From contig JBDZVM010000010.1 in the NCBI GenBank assembly GCA_040255675.1, positions 48,227-112,226 of the forward strand: a DNA stretch of 64,000 nucleotides. Direction: 5' to 3'. Of the stretch, positions 1-7,083 are shown one piece after another. The DNA comes from JBDZVM01 sp040255675 (GTDB lineage: Bacteria > Actinomycetota > Actinomycetes > Acidothermales > Acidothermaceae). The position numbers were made by a program, and so were the translations under genes. Position 1 is the stretch's first letter. Every line of letters begins with the position of its first letter. A model generated the notes under the pieces. It saw nothing but the letters and a program-made list of their open reading frames with translations, was not told the origin of the DNA and searched no databases.

Positions 1-313
1 AGTCGCTCGCGCCGGCCGCGAGCGCGTCGAGGGTCGCGGACGCGCCTCTTTCGGTCAGCGTGCTGAACATGACGACGGGCAGCCGCGGATGGGTCTTTCG
101 CAGCGCGCGCAGCGTGTCGAGGCCGTCCATGACCGGCATCTCGACGTCCAAGATGATGATGTCGGGCCGCAGCTGCGGGAGCTTGTCGAGCGCGATGCGC
201 CCGTTCGCCGCCGTGCCGACGACGTCGATCGCTGGATCGTCGTCGAGCACTGAGGCAACCATGCGGCGAATGACGACCGAATCGTCGACGACCATGACCC
301 CGATGCTGCTCAC
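1..313 (-). CDS. cheB: CheB chemotaxis methylesterase, 5' part only
   Basis: The 104 codons seen encode a receiver domain beginning at a GTG, with GGAGG five bases upstream. Visible landmarks are the acidic pair in VMVVDDS (residues 7-13), the phospho-acceptor Asp in [13 protein letters not shown], and [20 protein letters not shown], which is typical of CheB receivers rather than of CheY or of DNA-binding regulators. CheB removes methyl groups from chemoreceptors when phosphorylated by CheA. The catalytic methylesterase domain would lie beyond the window edge, so its presence is inferred. cheA and cheW lie on the same strand 6.6-9.6 kb away, separated by a xylanase and an iron transporter, so the chemotaxis genes are split here. 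Confidence 0.8.
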   Translation of the reverse strand, partial: MSSIGVMVVDDSVVIRRMVASVLDDDPAIDVVGTAANGRIALDKLPQLRPDIIILDVEMPVMDGLDTLRALRKTHPRLPVVMFSTLTERGASATLDALAAGASD

Positions 314-445
314 CGACACCTCCGCGAGACGTCCTCTGCCGACCAGGCCGGCGCGTCGACCGTCTGGTACGGCAGCCGCTAGGTGCCGCACCTTCACATC
401 GGCACCGAATCGCCGCGCCTAAGCGCCCGAACGGCCTGACTCGCG

Positions 446-488
446 GGTGGATCGGCGGCCCTCCGCGATAGCGGGCCGCCGATCCACC
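446..488 (-). terminator. Perfect 16-bp hairpin downstream of the xylanase gene
   Basis: Bases 446-461 and 473-488 are exact reverse complements around an 11-base loop. The hairpin lies 45 bases beyond the xylanase stop and before cheB on the same strand. No T-run follows, as is common for actinobacterial terminators. Confidence 0.6.
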
Positions 489-531
489 GGCGATTCACAC
501 TGCCGGCCACGCCGGCGATTCACACTGCCGG
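487..531. repeat. Two copies of a 20-bp direct repeat
   Basis: CCGGCGATTCACACTGCCGG occurs at 487-506 and again at 512-531, a 25-base period, just past the xylanase stop and partly inside the hairpin. It looks like a local duplication; no function is suggested. Confidence 0.7.
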
Positions 532-532
532 G

Positions 533-1717
533 TTACCGGCGACCGGCCCCCATGCCCGTTCGGTGCGGCGCACCGTGCGCCGCCAAATCAAGGTCTTGCT
601 GAAGTGCTACGTACGCGGGCTTCGGCTGGAGGTTGACGTCGTAGAGCGTCGCGTACCCCTCGCCGTCGAACCAGCCCGGCACCCACGAGTCGGCATCGCC
701 GAAGCCCCATACCGTGAACGAGATGCATGCCCGGACGGCGAGGCAACCCTTCAACATTTGCGAGAACTCGTAGGGCTGAGCGAACAGTTCGAGATTGTTC
801 GTCGGCACTTGGTCGGTCGGGTTGTTCACGAACGTGCGGACGTCGGCTTCGGTAACCGCGACCTTCAGCCCGAGGCTGGCGTAACGCGCCAGATCGGTCT
901 GGAAACGCTGACCGTCGAACCCGTACTGGGTGTCGAGGTGGCCCTGCTCGCCGATGCCGTCGATCGGAACGCCGTCAGCGACCATCTTCTTCGCCCAGTT
1001 GTAAACGGCGTCAGCCTTGGCGTTCGTGCCGTCTTGACCGGCAATGTTGAAATCGTTGTAAAAGAGCAGTGCATGCGGGTCGGCCTCGTGCGCCCAGCGG
1101 AAGGCATCGGCGATGATGCCCTCGCCGAGGTGCGACACCCAGAAATCGTCGCCGTTGATGCCGTCAGGCAACGGGTTCGGATCCCAGGCGTTGGCGAACA
1201 TTTCGTTCGCGACGTCCCACTGCCAAATCTCGCCCTTGAAATGGGTGACCTCGTCGGTGATGTGCTTGTGCAGCAATTCTTTTAGCTCGGCATTGCTGAT
1301 CGTGCCATTAGCGACGCCGGTGGTGAGCCAATCCGGGAGCTGGTTGTGCCACATCAGCGTGTGCCCACGTACTAGCTGGCCGTGCTGCTGTGCGAAAGCG
1401 ACAAGACGGTCGCCGCCCGACCAGTCGTAGGTGCCCTGGGTCGGCTCGACGACTTGCCATTTCATTTCGTTGCCGGGCGTGACGACCGAGAACTGTTGCC
1501 CGGCGATCGTGCGGTAGTCGGAATGGTCGAGGTCGTAAGGCACGACTGCCGTACCGACGCGCAAACCGATCTGCGCACCGAGCGAGCGCAGCGAATCAGC
1601 GGGCGGGCGGTTGGCGTGACTGTTCGGGCTCGACGCCGACGCGCCGGCCGCGGTGGTGGCCACGATGGCCGCCACGACACCGGCGATGCCAAGAGCGCGG
1701 GCATGACGAAATCTCAC
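533..1717 (-). CDS. Secreted GH10 endo-1,4-beta-xylanase
   Basis: 394 residues. A basic start and hydrophobic stretch ending in AGASAS (about residues 1-28) is a signal peptide, so the enzyme acts outside the cell on xylan. The rest is one glycoside hydrolase family 10 barrel: GNEMKWQ near 82, RGHTLMWHNQ near 117, WDVANE with the acid/base Glu at about 172, and VAVTEAD with the nucleophile Glu at about 290, then TVWGFGDADSW near the end. No carbohydrate-binding module follows. The GTG start has AGGAGG about seven bases upstream. The gene stands alone between a hairpin and a spacer with two palindromes, suggesting separate substrate control. Confidence 0.93.
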   Translation of the reverse strand: MRFRHARALGIAGVVAAIVATTAAGASASSPNSHANRPPADSLRSLGAQIGLRVGTAVVPYDLDHSDYRTIAGQQFSVVTPGNEMKWQVVEPTQGTYDWSGGDRLVAFAQQHGQLVRGHTLMWHNQLPDWLTTGVANGTISNAELKELLHKHITDEVTHFKGEIWQWDVANEMFANAWDPNPLPDGINGDDFWVSHLGEGIIADAFRWAHEADPHALLFYNDFNIAGQDGTNAKADAVYNWAKKMVADGVPIDGIGEQGHLDTQYGFDGQRFQTDLARYASLGLKVAVTEADVRTFVNNPTDQVPTNNLELFAQPYEFSQMLKGCLAVRACISFTVWGFGDADSWVPGWFDGEGYATLYDVNLQPKPAYVALQQDLDLAAHGAPHRTGMGAGRR

Positions 1718-1733
1718 TGATGCCTCCTCTTCA

Positions 1734-1746
1734 CCGAAACTTACGG
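1734..1746. promoter_or_regulatory. Imperfect palindrome close to the xylanase start
   Basis: CCGAAACTTACGG is nearly self-complementary and lies 17 bases upstream of the xylanase GTG, just behind its ribosome binding site. The position fits a repressor operator for carbohydrate use. The cognate regulator is not known; a LacI-family gene lies at 13.6 kb but no link is shown. Confidence 0.3.
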
Positions 1747-1839
1747 AGGAATACCGATAATGCCGGGAATTTAATGCCGTACACGCATTGGCGTCAAGGA
1801 CGGGCGCCCAAAATTCAAGGCATCCTCACCGCACATAGT

Positions 1840-1858
1840 TTCCGGTAGTTTTACGGAA
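1840..1858. promoter_or_regulatory. Inverted repeat TTCCG-N9-CGGAA in the divergent spacer
   Basis: The repeat lies between the divergent xylanase and iron ABC genes, 50 bases before the ABC ATPase start, and shares the CCG/CGG arms of the palindrome at 1734. It may be a second operator for the xylanase or serve either gene. Confidence 0.3.
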
Positions 1859-1908
1859 GTTTTGCCCGAGTCCTGAAGCGTCAAGGAAATCGACTACCGT
1901 GGGTATTC

Positions 1909-3006
1909 GTGCTTGTTGTGCGCGGCCTTCGCAAGGCGTTTCCCCCAGTGCGCAGGGGCGTGCCCGGCACTCTCGCCCTCGACGCCGTCGACCTCGATGT
2001 CTCGGCCGGTGCGTTCGCGAGCGTGCTCGGCCCGTCGGGGTCGGGCAAAACCACGCTGTTGCGGTGCATTGCCGGCTTCGAACGTCCAGACGCGGGGACG
2101 ATCATCGTCGGCGGCCGCGTGGTCGCGTCGCCGACCGCGTTCGTCCGTGCCCATGCGCGCGGGGTGGGGATCGTGCCGCAAGAAGGCGCGCTGTTCCCCC
2201 ACCTTTCCGTCGCGCAAAACATTGGGTTCGGCCTGGCAAGCGACAGCCGTCGAGCCCGGCGGCAGCGCGTTCGAGAACTCCTCGAGTTGATCGGACTCGA
2301 AGGGCTCGGCGACCGGCGCCCCGATCAATTGTCTGGCGGGCAACAGCAGCGCGTCGCCTTGGCGCGGGCGCTGGCGCCGAATCCACAAGTGGTGTTGCTC
2401 GACGAACCGTTTTCGGCGCTCGACGCGAAACTGCGCGCGGAGCTTCGCGAAGAGGTCCGCGAGACGTTGCGCGCGGTCGGGTCAACGGCCATCTTGGTCA
2501 CCCACGATCAGGCCGAAGCGATGTCGCTCGCTGACCACCTGATCGTGATGCGCGACGGTCGCGTCGTCGCCGCGGGAACACCGCAAGCGGTCTACGAGCG
2601 ACCTGCCGACGCCAATCTGGGGCGGTTCCTCGGTGAGGCGCTCGTCTTGCCTGGGCGCATCGTGCACGATGCCGACAGCGTGCGGGTCGAGTGCGCATTA
2701 GGCGAACTGGCGGTGGGCGATTGGCACGGTGGCGAAGGCACCTGCACGGTGTTGATCCGGCCGGAGCAGATTGCGATGCGGTCGCGGTGCGGTTCCGGCA
2801 ACGGCGAAGTATTTTGCACGATCACGTCTCAGTCGTACTTCGGCCACGACGCGATGCTGCGAGTTCAGGTGAACGGCATCGCGCAGCCGATCTCGGTACG
2901 CGTGCCCGGACGGCAGAGCTACCAGGTCGGCAGCCAAGCCCGCCTGGACGTCGTCGAGCCTGTCCGCACGTACGCGCCCGACGCCTCATCGACCCCACTT
3001 AGGTGA
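1909..3006 (+). CDS. fbpC: ABC transporter ATPase, ferric-iron (FbpC) type
   Basis: 365 residues. Walker A GPSGSGKTT at 41-49, Q-loop in PQEGALFPHLSVAQN at about 90-104, signature LSGGQQQRVALARAL at 141-155, Walker B VVLLDEPFSALD at 161-172 and H-loop VTHDQAEAMS near 197. The last 120 residues are a TOBE-like regulatory domain. It should energise import through the two-module permease at 4126-5793, supplied by the lipoprotein at 3062-4129. The GTG at 1909 has only weak ribosome binding context, so the true start may differ by a few codons. FbpC rather than a spermidine ATPase is inferred from the binding protein and the iron box that follows. Confidence 0.85.
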   Translation: MLVVRGLRKAFPPVRRGVPGTLALDAVDLDVSAGAFASVLGPSGSGKTTLLRCIAGFERPDAGTIIVGGRVVASPTAFVRAHARGVGIVPQEGALFPHLSVAQNIGFGLASDSRRARRQRVRELLELIGLEGLGDRRPDQLSGGQQQRVALARALAPNPQVVLLDEPFSALDAKLRAELREEVRETLRAVGSTAILVTHDQAEAMSLADHLIVMRDGRVVAAGTPQAVYERPADANLGRFLGEALVLPGRIVHDADSVRVECALGELAVGDWHGGEGTCTVLIRPEQIAMRSRCGSGNGEVFCTITSQSYFGHDAMLRVQVNGIAQPISVRVPGRQSYQVGSQARLDVVEPVRTYAPDASSTPLR

Positions 3007-3017
3007 GCCTAACCTTA
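2999..3017. promoter_or_regulatory. DtxR/IdeR-type iron box
   Basis: TTAGGTGAGCCTAACCTTA matches 16 of 19 positions of the known consensus TTAGGTTAGGCTAACCTAA. It overlaps the stop codon of the ABC ATPase and lies 45 bases before the binding-protein gene, so iron-replete repression probably acts on an internal promoter for the binding protein and permease. Confidence 0.75.
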
Positions 3018-3061
3018 CTGCTAGTGTTTCCCAATCGAGCTCCTAGCAGATAGGTCCCCTG

Positions 3062-4129
3062 ATGATTGTGCGCAAGCTCCGGCACGCGTCGCCCGCCGCG
3101 CTGGCCATCCTGCTGGCGGCGGCCCTGACCGCCTGCGGCAGCGGTACTAGCAACAGCGACGCGGACGGTACAAAGGACGCCGGGTCGGATGTGACCCTCA
3201 CCATCTACACCGACCAGCACGCGTCATTGGTCAAAGGACTTGCTGACGCCTACACCAAAGAGACGGGCGTCACGTTCAACATCCAAAACAGCGCGACCGT
3301 CGGCCAGATCGAAGCGGAAGGCAACCAAGGCAAAGCTGACGTGTTCTTGTCCGAAGACCCCACGCCTGTTGCCCAACTCGCCGCGGCTGGCTTGTTGAGC
3401 CCGGTCGAACAATCCACGCTCGATCAGGTGCGCCCAGGGCTCAGCTCCGGCAAAGACCTATGGGTCGCCTACGCCGCGCGCACCCGTGTGTTGTTCTACA
3501 ACCCAACGCTGATCTCGGAAAACAAGCTGCCCAAGACGCTCGCCGACATCATCGATCCCCAATACAAGGGGAATTTCGCCTGGGCGCCGTCCGGCGCGTT
3601 CGTCGCCACTACCCAGTACCTCATCGCCACGCAGGGTCTCGACAAGACCAAACAGTTCCTCGAAGCTCTCAAGGCCAACGGCGTGAACGAACAAAAGAAC
3701 GGCAACGTGCGCGACACCGTCGAAGCCGGCAAACACGCCATGGGCTTGTCAAACCACTACTACTGGTGGGTACTCGCGAGCGAGAAGGGCGGCCCTGGCA
3801 AGCTGACCTCGAAGATTTACCACTTCCCGACCGAAGACCCGGGAAATCTGATCCTCTCCTCGGGCGCGGCCGTGTTGAAGTCGAGCAAGCACGCGGAGGC
3901 GGCCCAGAAGTTCCTCGCCTGGCTCACCTCCTCTGACGGCGGGCAGAAGCTCATCGCAACGGCGCCAATCGACGTTTCGGAGGCGCAATACCCGGTCGCG
4001 CCCGGAGTCGCGAGTTCGATCGTCGGCGATCTGAGCGAGGTCAAGTCGCCGACGTTCGACATGGACGAACTCGCGCAGGCTGGGCAAGCCGAAGACCTCC
4101 TCAAGCAACTCGGGATGTCTAGCGGATGA
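3062..4129 (+). CDS. fbpA: Ferric-iron-binding ABC lipoprotein, FbpA type
   Basis: 355 residues. The start is a lipoprotein signal with lipobox LTAC and Cys at residue 22, so the mature protein is anchored outside the membrane. It then follows the class of periplasmic iron-binding proteins: LTIYTDQHASL, GKADVFLSEDP, and a tyrosine pair in SNHYYWWVL, a position that commonly binds iron in FbpA proteins. Control by the iron box 45 bases upstream supports iron as substrate. Its stop overlaps the start of the permease gene in ATGA, so the two are translated together. Confidence 0.85.
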   Translation: MIVRKLRHASPAALAILLAAALTACGSGTSNSDADGTKDAGSDVTLTIYTDQHASLVKGLADAYTKETGVTFNIQNSATVGQIEAEGNQGKADVFLSEDPTPVAQLAAAGLLSPVEQSTLDQVRPGLSSGKDLWVAYAARTRVLFYNPTLISENKLPKTLADIIDPQYKGNFAWAPSGAFVATTQYLIATQGLDKTKQFLEALKANGVNEQKNGNVRDTVEAGKHAMGLSNHYYWWVLASEKGGPGKLTSKIYHFPTEDPGNLILSSGAAVLKSSKHAEAAQKFLAWLTSSDGGQKLIATAPIDVSEAQYPVAPGVASSIVGDLSEVKSPTFDMDELAQAGQAEDLLKQLGMSSG

Positions 4130-5793
4130 CCGGCCGGCTACCGGCTGGCCGCACGGCGATCGCGCTCGGCGCGATCGCCGTCGCGGTCGCGTCGGTCGTC
4201 CCGGTCGTGTACCTGTTCGCGACCGGGATCTCGTTGCGCGACGTCCGAGAACAATTCCGCTATCCCTCGACGCTGGCCGCCGTCTGGCAAACCATCGGCC
4301 TCACCGTGTCGATCAGCGCCTTGACCGTCGCCTTGGGCGTCGGGTGCGCGCTGCTCGTCGTCCGAACGACCATCCCGTTCCCGCGGCTGTTCACCGTCTT
4401 GTTCGCGCTGCCACTCGCGATCCCGGGTTTCGTCAGCGCCTACGCGGCCTACTCCACCGAGCTCGTCTACGCGCCGCGTCTGTCGTTCACGACGAGCTTC
4501 GCGGGAGCTTCCGTGGTGATCGCGCTCAGTCTCTACCCGTACATATTCCTGCCGTGCGTGGTCGGGCTGCGCAGGGTTGATCCGTCGCTCGAGGAGGTCG
4601 TCGCGAGTCTTCGACCACACCGAGCCAGCGTCATCTGGCGAGTGATCACTCCAGAACTTCGCCCCGCGATCGCCACCGGGGTGCTGATCGTCGCGTTACA
4701 CGTCGTCGCCGAGTACGGCGCGATGGTTCAGCTCGGCCGCTCCACGCTGACCACCAAGATCATGGCCGAGATGCTCGACTATGGCGACTACCGATCAGCG
4801 CGCTCGCTCTCGCTCGTACTAGGCGTGCTTTCGATCATCTTGCTAGTCGCCACCCATCGCGTCGCCGGCCGGAGCAGGGCAGGCGACGTCGTGCGACCAG
4901 CGCTTCGCCCGCCGCGTCGCTGGTCGCTCGGGCGGCTGCGCGTTCCGATCACACTTGCCAGCCTTGCCGTGCCGCTCGCCGCGGCCGGGCCGACCGTCTT
5001 CATGACCGTACGCGGATTGGCGCACAGCGCGGCCAGGCACGGTCAGCAGGGCGGCGTCGTCGACTGGGGTCAGGTCGGCACCGCCACCTCGACCACCGCC
5101 GGCTACGCCCTGGCGGCGGCTGCCGTCGCCACGGTCGTGGCCGCGCCGGTGAGCTGGCGCGTCGTGCGACGGCCGTCTTTGACGTCGACCCTGACCGAGC
5201 GCGCGGTCTGGGTCGCGCACGCCATCCCGGGCGCGATACTCGCGCTCGCACTGGTCTACCTCGTCACCCGCGTCGCGCCTAGCCAATACAAGTCCGCGAC
5301 CGTGCTCGTCGCCGCGTACGTCGTGTTGTTCTTGCCGCTCGCGGTGGCAAACCAAAGCGTCGGACTCACCGCGACCCGCACGACGTACGACGACGTGGCG
5401 GCGTCCCTCGGCGCCAGGCCCGCCACGACGCTGCGTCGCGTGACGCTGCCGCTTGTGTTGCCGGGGTTCGTGGCCGGCGCCTTGCTGGTCGGCCTCGACG
5501 CCAGCAAAGAGCTGACCACCACGCTGATGCTCATCCCCTACAACGCGCACACGCTGTCAACGCGACTGTGGGCAACCACCAACGGCGAGTCACTCGACTT
5601 CACAGCGGCAGCACCGTACGCGGCGATGCTGGTCGCGCTCGGCTCGATACCCGTCTACCTCCTGGTTCGCCAGACGCTACGCCAGCTTGCCGACCGGCCC
5701 GCGTCGGCTGGCCGCGCTCAGCCCAAGATGCCGAGCGCCGTCTCCCAGGGCGCCACCAGCACGCCGTACGTGACTTCGTCGAGCAGGTCGTGA
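4126..5793 (+). CDS. fbpB: Iron ABC transporter permease, two fused modules
   Basis: 555 residues with about 12 hydrophobic segments, arranged as two copies of the permease module. Each carries the coupling loop that contacts the ATPase, roughly EEVVASLRPHRASVIWRVITPEL (here residues 150-175) and DDVAASLGARPATTLRRVTLP (near 425). This is the usual FbpB form, in which one polypeptide supplies both halves of the channel. It starts in a 4-base overlap with the binding-protein gene. The last 30 or so residues are polar and low in complexity and overlap by 76 bases the 3' end of the convergent gene ending at 5718. Confidence 0.88.
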   Translation: MTGRLPAGRTAIALGAIAVAVASVVPVVYLFATGISLRDVREQFRYPSTLAAVWQTIGLTVSISALTVALGVGCALLVVRTTIPFPRLFTVLFALPLAIPGFVSAYAAYSTELVYAPRLSFTTSFAGASVVIALSLYPYIFLPCVVGLRRVDPSLEEVVASLRPHRASVIWRVITPELRPAIATGVLIVALHVVAEYGAMVQLGRSTLTTKIMAEMLDYGDYRSARSLSLVLGVLSIILLVATHRVAGRSRAGDVVRPALRPPRRWSLGRLRVPITLASLAVPLAAAGPTVFMTVRGLAHSAARHGQQGGVVDWGQVGTATSTTAGYALAAAAVATVVAAPVSWRVVRRPSLTSTLTERAVWVAHAIPGAILALALVYLVTRVAPSQYKSATVLVAAYVVLFLPLAVANQSVGLTATRTTYDDVAASLGARPATTLRRVTLPLVLPGFVAGALLVGLDASKELTTTLMLIPYNAHTLSTRLWATTNGESLDFTAAAPYAAMLVALGSIPVYLLVRQTLRQLADRPASAGRAQPKMPSAVSQGATSTPYVTSSSRS

Positions 5794-6596
5794 AGCGCCA
5801 CCGCCTGCAAGCAACCGCTCACCGCGTTCCAGACGCCGCGCGCGGCTGACGACGCGTCGACCCCCGCCGCTCGAAGACCGCGCACCGCCTGAAACTGCGC
5901 GGCGGCCGCTGGACGCAGCCGGCCCGACAGGTACGCCGCCCACGCCGCTTCATGCATGCGCCGGCTCCAATCCGACTCCATCGTCGCCGCCGCCTCTGCC
6001 AACACCACCAGCCGCGGCGCGGTCAGCATGGGCAGCCGGTCGAGAACCGTGCGGACGTCGTCCGCGAACGGCCCGAGATCGGCCGGAATCGGCGGCAGCG
6101 AGCGCGCCGCGGCAATCCATGGGCCGCCGAGTTGATGCCGGACGTCGTCCGGCAAGCGCCGTCCGTGAAAAGCCGCCGCCGCCGCGTCGCTCGCCATCGC
6201 GACGACGTGCTGCGGAACTTCGTCGAGTACGTCGAGTCGGAGCAGCCGCAGCAGGTCTTCCATGCCGCCGAACGTGGCACCCGTGAGCCCGGACAGTGCC
6301 GCCTCGAGCTGGTGGCCGCGCAAGATCATGGTCTGCGCCGCCTCGTCGATAACCTGCTTTGCCGCCGAAAGCGCCTCGTCGAGACGCATCGCCGGCGAGA
6401 GCGCAGACACTTCGAGCCAGGCCGATGCGCGGCGCGGGTCAGAAATCACCGCGGGATCGAACGCCGACAAATCGGCGAGGCGGCCATCTGGCGTATGAAC
6501 AGCGAGCGCTTCGAGCAGCACGGTGGCGACGGCGGCACCCGTAGGCATCCGTGCCAAGTCGTAACCGATCGTTGGCGCGTTGACCAGCGAGTACAC
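5718..6596 (-). CDS. Unknown protein downstream of cheW
   Basis: About 292 residues from a GTG at 6596; the same frame stays open further upstream but runs into cheW, so a start inside the 52-base spacer after cheW is preferred. Ala- and Leu-rich, probably all helical, with no membrane segment or signal. Recognisable stretches include TIGYDLARMPTG near the start and GGMEDLLRLLRLDVLDEVPQ in the middle. I do not recognise the family. Being behind cheA and cheW on the same strand suggests a chemotaxis link, but that is context only. Its 3' end overlaps the convergent permease gene. Confidence 0.6.
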   Translation of the reverse strand: MYSLVNAPTIGYDLARMPTGAAVATVLLEALAVHTPDGRLADLSAFDPAVISDPRRASAWLEVSALSPAMRLDEALSAAKQVIDEAAQTMILRGHQLEAALSGLTGATFGGMEDLLRLLRLDVLDEVPQHVVAMASDAAAAAFHGRRLPDDVRHQLGGPWIAAARSLPPIPADLGPFADDVRTVLDRLPMLTAPRLVVLAEAAATMESDWSRRMHEAAWAAYLSGRLRPAAAAQFQAVRGLRAAGVDASSAARGVWNAVSGCLQAVALHDLLDEVTYGVLVAPWETALGILG

Positions 6597-6648
6597 CCGC
6601 TTATCGTCGCACCGCGCGCACGGGCGCGCGACCGCCGTCCGGGCGATG

Positions 6649-7083
6649 TCAGACGGCCACGCCGAGGTCGACGGCGCGCGCGACGTCGAGCGCCAGCAGC
6701 AATTGGGTATCGAGCTTGTACGCGCCCAAGACCAACGCGTGCCCCGCGCGGCGCATCGTCTCGGGCGGCTCTTCGAACTGGTCGACCGACACCGTGGCGA
6801 CATCGCCAATCGTGTCGACCAGCAGGCTCACCGGCTCGTCGTCGACTCGCACCACGACGTTCATCGGCATCATGCCCTCGGGCCTGGGCGGCAACGCCAA
6901 GCGCGTTCGCAGGTCGATGGCCGTGACGACCTCGCCACGAAGGTTGATGAGCCCCGCCGCGCCGTGCGCGGCAAGCGGCACCGCGGTCATGTCTTGGTAG
7001 CGGATGACCTCTTGCACCTTGTGCACTTCGATGCCGAACAGCAACGTGTCGACCGTGAAGGTCGCGAGTTGGCGAGTCTCCAT
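6649..7083 (-). CDS. cheW: CheW chemotaxis coupling protein
   Basis: 144 residues covering a single CheW domain: LATFTVDTLLFGIEVHKVQEVIRYQ at the start, then GLINLRGEVVTAIDLRTRLALP near residue 44 and LLVDTIGDVATVS near 87. CheW tethers the kinase CheA to chemoreceptors at the inner face of the membrane. Its ATG follows the cheA stop directly with no spacer, so it is co-translated with cheA. No receptor, cheR or flagellar gene is in this window. Confidence 0.92.
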   Translation of the reverse strand: METRQLATFTVDTLLFGIEVHKVQEVIRYQDMTAVPLAAHGAAGLINLRGEVVTAIDLRTRLALPPRPEGMMPMNVVVRVDDEPVSLLVDTIGDVATVSVDQFEEPPETMRRAGHALVLGAYKLDTQLLLALDVARAVDLGVAV

